From NCBI GenBank assembly GCA_029948255.1, contig JALIZF010001621.1, positions 419,793-483,792 on the forward strand: DNA of 64,000 nucleotides, written 5' to 3'. Under the pieces are notes generated by a model that was not told where the DNA came from, searched no databases, and was given only the letters and a program-made list of their open reading frames with translations. Source of the stretch: Telmatactis stephensoni (Eukaryota > Cnidaria > Anthozoa > Actiniaria > Isophelliidae). A program made the position numbers and the translations under genes. Shown here one piece after another: positions 58,501-64,000 of this stretch. The first letter of the stretch is position 1, and each line of letters starts with the position of its first letter.

Positions 58501-60218
58501 TTATTACAGCAAAAACAAAACCGTGTGTGCAGAAGACTACGACTGGCAAGTGTTGTGTTTTCCCATTCACTTACAGAGGCGTCACATACAAGAAGTGCAC
58601 AAAAGTGGGACATAACAGACCATGGTGCTCACTTGATTCCAAGTACAAGGGAAAGTGGGGAAATTGTCGAGGTGAGTTAGACGTAGTGTCGATGACGGCA
58701 ATAAATGCAGGTACCGCTGGTCCACAATTTATGCCGATGTTTGCTTCTTTGACGATTCTAGCTTGTAAAACGAAGACCACGACTGGCAAGTGTTGTGTGT
58801 TCCCATTCACTTACAAAGGCGTCACATACAAGAAGTGCACAAAAGCAAGACATAACAGACCATGGTGCTCACTTGATTCTAAGTACAAGGGAAAGTGGGG
58901 AAATTGTCGAGGTGAGTTGGACGTAGTGTCGATGAACAGTTTCGTCGCTATGGCAACCTCGATATAAACAAAACGCATACCACTAAAACCTTCAGCCTTA
59001 TGAAGTAAATGAACGAAAGTTCATATTATTGGGTGCTTTCATGTAAGAACTACAGCCGTTTCAAGATGATCGATCGATCCCTAGAGAAATTGTAGGAAGC
59101 CTCCTTAATGCTGATGTTTACTTTCCTTGACGATTCTAGTTTGTAAAACAAAGACTACGACTGGCAAGTGTTGTGTGTTCCCATTCACTTACAGAGGCGT
59201 CACATACAAGAAGTGCACAAAAGTAGGACACAGCAGACCATGGTGCTCACTTGATTCCAAGTACAAGGGCAAGTGGGGAAATTGTCGAGGTGAGTTGATT
59301 TAGCCTAATTCTTTCTTGTGAATTTTCGTCGGCAAAGCTAAGAAATTTGTACTTCGTTTTATTAGTAAGTCCAACATGCCATGACTAAGAAACAATTGCA
59401 GATTTGCTGAGGTAAGCAAAAACCCTTTGCTATATTTTTGACGGTTTTCCCAAATGACATAAAAGGGATTAGCTTCAGACTTATTTAAGACATACGCGGT
59501 TTTTAGTGTGACCATAGTTAACAGTTCTAACAGTCGTGTTCACTGCCGTCCTAGTAGTCTCTCGTCACTACCCGCTGCTCCTATTCAGTGGTTATCCGCC
59601 TTCCTCTCCTACTCTCCCCCACCCCCCGTTCACCTCGTTAATCGTCGTATGATGTACAATTGAATGCCACAGCGTGCTCCTATGCACACTCATCCTTTAT
59701 GTGTGCAAGAAAGATTGCTGGAAATAGATCTAGATTGCTATTCAGAATACAATTTTATTTTGATCCTACCTACCTATCTCAGACGAAAACGCTCAAAATT
59801 ATAACTGTAGATTTTGCATGTGATTGTGAAAACGTCACCGCACGGTCACGGCCGGGTTGCGGCACGAACTTCGAATGTTTTTATAGACACCACGGCACTG
59901 ACACGCGCGGCCACGATACAGCGCGGTCCGTTTCACAGTCATTCGAAATCTGCTCTACTGTCTGTCAACTTATGTAAAAGTGAGTAACCAGTAACCATGC
60001 ATCAGTGGTACCCCTTTTGGATTAATGGTGTTCATTTTTAAGTCCTGTCGATCGCTAGTTTAAAAAGACGAACTTATGCTACTTCGACCGATTGTTGTTT
60101 TGGCGTGAATTGAGGTGTTACGTTTTATAGATAAAGCAGCAATATAATTTTATGCTTTTTTTACGTTACAGCGAAGAATAACAAGGATGGCAACGCACCG
60201 AATTTAAACTTCAAATAA
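55525..60218 (+). CDS. Secreted protein with five fibronectin type II modules
   Basis: Seven exons join without a frame break into 297 residues: 55,525-55,585; 56,370-56,531; 57,484-57,645; 58,510-58,671; 58,762-58,911; 59,140-59,289; 60,172-60,218. Exon 1 encodes a signal peptide (MARLEVFLMMFVFGTVIVIQ). Each of the next five is a phase 1-1 exon with one FN2 module: TTTGKCCVFPFTYRGVTY, KCTK, RPWCSLD, KGKWGNCRG. Donors are GTAAGT or GTGAGT. The last exon, after a T-rich acceptor, gives AKNNKDGNAPNLNFK and TAA. FN2 modules bind collagen or gelatin in vertebrate proteins; here an extracellular binding role is inferred. Each module has six cysteines instead of the usual four. Modules 1 and 2 differ from 3-5 in the stretch before WC (NHNRLWC for GHNRPWC). 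Exon joins are by eye. Confidence 0.75.
55599..56182 (+). mobile_element. LINE 3' fragment in intron 1
   Basis: It encodes the C-terminal part of a CR1/L2-like RT protein (LQRVQNRASRIIAGDTYGIR, then FMPRYNTEYGKRSISYREAK) with frame breaks and a 36-bp deletion relative to the next copies. It ends in TTATCATCATCAG. It begins 14 bases after the exon 1 donor. Confidence 0.8.
56557..56693 (+). repeat. (GGAA)n, about 34 units
   Basis: Perfect tetramer run just after FN2 exon 1, ending at the next LINE copy. Confidence 0.97.
56694..57297 (+). mobile_element. LINE 3' fragment, second copy
   Basis: Same 5' truncation point (GAGCGATCTTAATAATGG) as the first copy. The frame at 56,765-57,133 is open (YNRKRLTVAILIFKCDNNLA). 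It belongs to the duplicated block, not to a new insertion. Confidence 0.85.
57671..57751 (+). repeat. (GGAA)n, about 20 units
   Basis: Second, shorter tetramer run after FN2 exon 2; the length difference explains the unequal spacing of the blocks. Confidence 0.97.
57752..58355 (+). mobile_element. LINE 3' fragment, third copy
   Basis: Practically identical to the second copy. The purine-rich stretch behind it is shorter by about 30 bases than in the other blocks. Confidence 0.85.
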
Positions 60219-61264
60219 CTGAATCCCCAGTTAGGCACATGTAAATGTTAAATGCACAGGCCACTTGAGCAGCATATTCATTTTTATTCGAATAATTGTC
60301 CTTTGTCCAATAAGCGTCCCCTCTCTTCCCTTTCGTCAAATGAGGCTACTGCGCTACTCCTATCTGTGTGATAAATCAGATTCCCAAAGGGCTTTCTTAC
60401 GACTATGGAAAAGTCCATGCCATACATGCTGTGTTGTGTCATAGCGTCTTTTGTCGTTTTTATTGACTAAGACATCAACGTTCATTGAGAAAAACGCTGA
60501 GGGGCATGCTTCGACACGGACGTTTAATTGTATTGTCTTACGAAATCTGCATCTGGACTACCAGCGACCTACGTAACTGTTGATGATCTGGTTCACGTTT
60601 CAGAAAGCGTAACTTACGATTAGTCGTACATCGTGTTCGGTTTTTCCAAGAGCTTAAAAATACTCACTCAACCTCTTGATATGTAATTTTACACATTCCC
60701 TTTAGTTTACAATATAGATGAGATGTAAATCACAAACGCTCTGTGAAATAGGGGCGAGTACCTGTGACTACGTCCTTGTTCACGGTTATAAAGCTCAAAT
60801 TTTAAACTGGTCGGGGCACTTAATTGAATGATTACGGACACATAAACCAATTAAAGAGGTATCAATTAAGCCTGGTTTTCACTAGCGACGCAAGACGACG
60901 CAAGACAAACATAACTTTCCGTTCTTTTGCGCTTTCGTTTGTGCTTGCGTCGTTACTTTTTCTAGGTGAGAACACGAGCTTTGCGTCGTCTTGCGTGCCT
61001 AGTGAGAACCAGACTTTATAAAGTAAATTGATAAATATGCTAACGAACTTTGTAGTAAAACCATGTACACAATTTACAAGTGCACGATTAAAATCACTTA
61101 AAACTTTATCGACTGCATGTCCTTTCAATAATTTATTATAGCACTAAGTAGCCATGTATTACTGTGTAAGTTGACCAATCGAAGTCGACCATTTAATTTG
61201 AAAGGTGATGCAAAGAGCGGGGTTTACGGTAGCCCACAGGGGCAGAACACAATGCAAAATTCCT
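60219..61264. other. No gene; one MITE
   Basis: 3' flank of the FN2 gene without a canonical AATAAA nearby; the MITE is listed next. Confidence 0.5.
60870..61014. mobile_element. 145-bp MITE, GACGCAAGACGACG type
   Basis: GCCTGGTTTTCACTAGCGAC and GCAAGACGACGCAA at the left; TTGCGTCGTCTTGCG and CTAGTGAGAACCAGAC at the right, imperfectly inverted. Confidence 0.8.
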
Positions 61265-61497
61265 TTGAAAACACAACAAAGTTTTATGGAACACAACAAT
61301 CTTTCACAGAACACAACAAAGTTTCGTGGAACACAACAATCTTTCACTGAACACAACAAAGTTTCGTGGAACACAACAATCTTTCACAGAACACAACAAA
61401 GTTTCGTGGAACACAACAATCTTTCACAGAACACAACAAAGTTTCGTGGAACACAACAAGCTTTCACTGAACACAACAAAGTTTCACAGTACACAAG
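61265..61497 (+). repeat. 20-bp-unit tandem repeat
   Basis: GAACACAACAAAGTTTCGTG alternates with GAACACAACAATCTTTCACA, about 11 units. Open frames in two phases are a by-product. Confidence 0.95.
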
Positions 61498-61860
61498 CCT
61501 TTCATAAGCAACTAAAATCTTTCATGGGGCAACACTCTTTCACAAGCACAGCTGCCACAGGCTTCCTAGTCTGATTATCTGTGGATTATGTCTAGTAACG
61601 GTCATTTTCAGGTTGAAAGCCAAATATACCCTGTTAAAAATGCTCTCAAAATGACTGATTTTTTCAAACATCATGGCAAATATTGAGTTCAAAAATAGAG
61701 ATTAATGCTTATTTAAGTCTCGGAACACAGGGATAGCTTGTTACCTCTTTCCCTCATCCCTCTCCTCCCCTCACCCCTATTTGCGTGTTCAAATGGAACG
61801 TTCTGGTGTACGTCGATCAGGTGGCACATACAGCACAATCGGAGAACAGTGAAAACGATA
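61498..61860. other. No gene
   Basis: Unique sequence between two repeats; nothing recognised. Confidence 0.5.
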
Positions 61861-62204
61861 GCCTGGTTTTCACTATCGAAGCAAGACAACGCCAAGCTCG
61901 TGTTTTCACTTGTAACAATAGCGACGGAAGCATAAACGCTAGCGCAAAAGAACGGAAGGTTCTATTTTTCTTGCGCGGGCTTCCGTCGTCTTGCGTCGTC
62001 TTTCGTTGTCTTTCGTCTTCTTGCGTTGTCTTGCTTCGTCATGTACCGTCTTTCGCTGTCTTGCGTTGTCTTGCGTCGTCTTGCGTTGTCTTGCGTCGTC
62101 TTGCTTCGTCCTGCGTTGTCTTGCGTCGTCTTGCGTTGTGTTGAGTCATCGTGCGTGGTCTTGCGTTGTTTTCCGTTGTCTTGCGTCGTTAGCGTGAACC
62201 AGGC
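61861..62204. mobile_element. MITE of the same family with internal 10-bp expansion
   Basis: GCCTGGTTTTCACTATCG at the left and TTAGCGTGAACCAGGC at the right. From about 61,982 to 62,190 the right arm is expanded into some 20 units of TTGCGTCGTC and variants. The copy at 60,870 has only two, so the expansion happened within the element. Confidence 0.85.
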
Positions 62205-62819
62205 AATATATCGTGTTTTATCCAACACCATAGGAAATACAGACAATCCGAAAGCAGGAAAAACCGTTGTATATTCGCGGCGGTATTAATATTCAACTGT
62301 CTCTTCCCATGACACATTGCCATTATTTGCTGTATTTTCTATGGTGTAGTGCAGGATAAAGTAATTGTATGTATTTGCTACCTAACACATAAAATCAAAT
62401 CAAAGCGATTTGAATTCATTCTACGGGGACAAATTCTAATGTAAGTCAGGAATTTTGTAAGAAATGGTTTCCAATTTTATTATTCAAATAGGTATTTAAA
62501 AGTAAAAATATTATCACTTGCGAGCAAAAAAGTCCTGATATTCCAAAAAAGAAAAAACTAGGAAAATACGTCCAGACATTCGAAAAAAGAAAAGAAAAAA
62601 AGGAAAACAAGAAAGAAATTTGTAATGTCTAGGAAATGCACCCCACAGAAACAATGCAGTGAGATATATGAAAATTATAATTAAAAATAAAAAATGAAAA
62701 TGAAATTGATCAGAAAAAATATTAAAAACATTTAAAAACAAGTTCAGAAAGATGTAATTTTAACTTAAAGCTTGAGAACGAAACGGAAAAAATGAAGAAA
62801 AAAAGAAGTCAGAAAAGAA

Positions 62820-63132
62820 CCCGGCGTCGACGAGGATCGAACCTGTAACCCCTTAAAGAGCAACCCCCCGGAAATAAAATAACAGACTGAATGAATAGCT
62901 GTAAAAAGAAAAAAAGAAAATGAAATTTTGGGGCGATTCTCCCGAGACATTCTGAGAAGCTGAGACATCGAATCGACTTACGTTACGGATGAAGATTTCG
63001 GCCCCATCCAAGCTATCCCGGTGCTACATATTACAGTTATCTTAGCCCGAAGGCCAGGGAAAGAGACGATATCCGGACCCTAATCCATACCTTTAGATAT
63101 CACCTTAGACCGCTGCGCTACCTAGACACTTA
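62820..63132 (-). mobile_element. tRNA-derived SINE candidate
   Basis: On the minus strand GTCTAGGTAGCGCAGCGGTC contains a perfect A box (TAGCGCAGCGG). A B-box-like GGTCCGGATAT starts 41 bases on, a tRNA-like distance. Further down, GGTTCGATCCTCGTCG at about 62,830-62,845 is a second, better B box, perhaps from a second tRNA-like part. No clean cloverleaf can be drawn. Confidence 0.4.
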
Positions 63133-63405
63133 ATAATTTTAATGACTAATCGGGGTAGTCTATTCGGCGAAGTTTCATTGTAATGCTAATACTCCCCAGG
63201 GAAAGAAATGAACCAATCAGAGTCCAGCTTTCAAAAAATAGCTGTTTTGTAAATAAATAGAAAGAGAAAATAAAAGAATAAGTTTTCAGGAACATCAAGC
63301 TTGTCTGCATTGTTTTACTCCATCGATTAATTTGTCCCAATTCCCCAGGGAGATAGAAGAACCAATCAAAAATCTAGTCGATTGAAGAGGGATCAATAGA
63401 TTTCC

Positions 63406-63579
63406 ATGATTATTTTAAGTACAGCAAGCTTCAAGCCGTTACGTACGCTATTACTTATGGATGTTTATTTCCGTTCCATGCAAATTGAAATGATCGACCT
63501 CACTGAAGATGTTCAGTTGGAATCCACGTTTCTTATTTCAGGAATATCCCTAGAGCGTAATCAGATTAAGACATCAGCG
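63406..63579 (+). CDS. Possible exon with splice donor
   Basis: A frame with LMDVYFRSMQIEMIDLTEDV and SLERNQIKTSAK ends at a strong donor (GCGAAG-GTAAGT, GT at 63,580). A shorter exon after TCTTATTTCAG (63,541) is also possible. Not recognised; the host gene would continue beyond the window. Confidence 0.25.
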
Positions 63580-64000
63580 AAGGTAAGTTATTTTATAAGT
63601 TAAGGTGATTTAAAATTTGGATTGATACTATTAGCTCATCGTTTTAAAACAAAGCTCGTAGTTGTTTACATGTACGCGTTTGTTCTTCAATATTAACACC
63701 AAATTTGTTAGTTACATGGTCGATTTGAGTTTAATTGTGTAAGTAGACGAGAAATTAATTATAACTGATCTCATGCCAAACTCGCGCAAGTTTATATATT
63801 TCATTTTCAAAATATTGGGAAATGTCATTTCTGCGTAGAAACACAAAAAAGTAAACCTTTTAAATCTTTCATAGTGCTTTCATTACATGATCGATGGAAT
63901 CTTTCAAGTGATTCACTGCTCTGCCTGACGAATTATCCTATACATAGTCAAGATAACTAATTGATTGTAAAAAACAGAGTAAGAAGACACGCACGTCACG

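Larger units (their letters stand above)
62205..64000. other. No gene with confidence; SINE candidate and one possible exon
   Basis: AT-rich DNA. The two items of interest are listed separately. The stretch from 63,600 to the end shows nothing. Confidence 0.5.

Noticed and set aside
61205..61574. Two frames of TEHNKVSWNT-type repeats
   Set aside because: Translation of the 20-bp tandem repeat.
61962..62246. Frames rich in SSCVVLRCLA or TTQDNARR
   Set aside because: Translation of the TTGCGTCGTC expansion within a MITE.

Overview
The window looks like nuclear DNA of an anthozoan cnidarian (stony coral or sea anemone type). The reasons are a very AT-rich, intron-bearing, repeat-loaded sequence, a TPR-CHAT protein of the kind expanded in anthozoans, CR1/L2-like LINE relics, many MITEs, and Merlin and Tc1/mariner transposases of animal type. 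This assignment is an inference; no rRNA or mitochondrial marker is present.

Left part (1-15,070). A TPR-CHAT gene, open at the window edge, ends at an in-frame TAG 18 codons before the conserved end of its CHAT domain. It is followed by a broken LINE (2,955-4,790), a 1.47-kb inverted-repeat element (5,202-6,672), a 10-bp-unit minisatellite (7,441-8,262), what looks like the last exon of an unidentified gene (8,282-8,470), a small MITE, and long stretches without recognisable genes apart from a tRNA-like/SINE head and a roughly 60-bp minisatellite.

Middle part (15,071-54,190). This is one tandem array of a unit of about 4.85 kb: the tail of unit 0, then units 1, 2 and 3 starting at 16,801, 43,641 and 48,507. 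Unit 1 is hugely inflated by nested insertions that can be read layer by layer, because units 2 and 3 keep the empty sites. A Tc1/mariner-like element (22,933-43,252, TA target duplication) sits in unit 1. It carries a PB1-like plus SHOCT-like gene and, convergent to it, a decayed transposase. That transposase is split by a 17,432-bp element (24,912-42,343) with TIRs of about 430 bp and an exact 8-bp target duplication. The large element contains a nearly intact, intron-bearing Merlin (IS1595/ISXO2-like) transposase, an 87-bp tandem repeat with an open frame, a 1.46-kb near-homopurine tract, a TTATG satellite and several younger MITEs. I infer that it is a giant Merlin-type transposon.

Right part (54,191-64,000). 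A complete candidate gene (55,525-60,218) encodes a secreted protein of 297 residues: a signal peptide, five fibronectin type II modules on phase 1-1 exons, and a short tail. The first exons have been amplified together with a LINE 3' fragment and a GGAA microsatellite. Beyond it lie two MITEs of one family, a 20-bp-unit tandem repeat and a tRNA-derived SINE candidate. Apart from the TPR-CHAT gene, the FN2 gene, the orphan exon and the genes carried by transposons, I see no convincing host genes.
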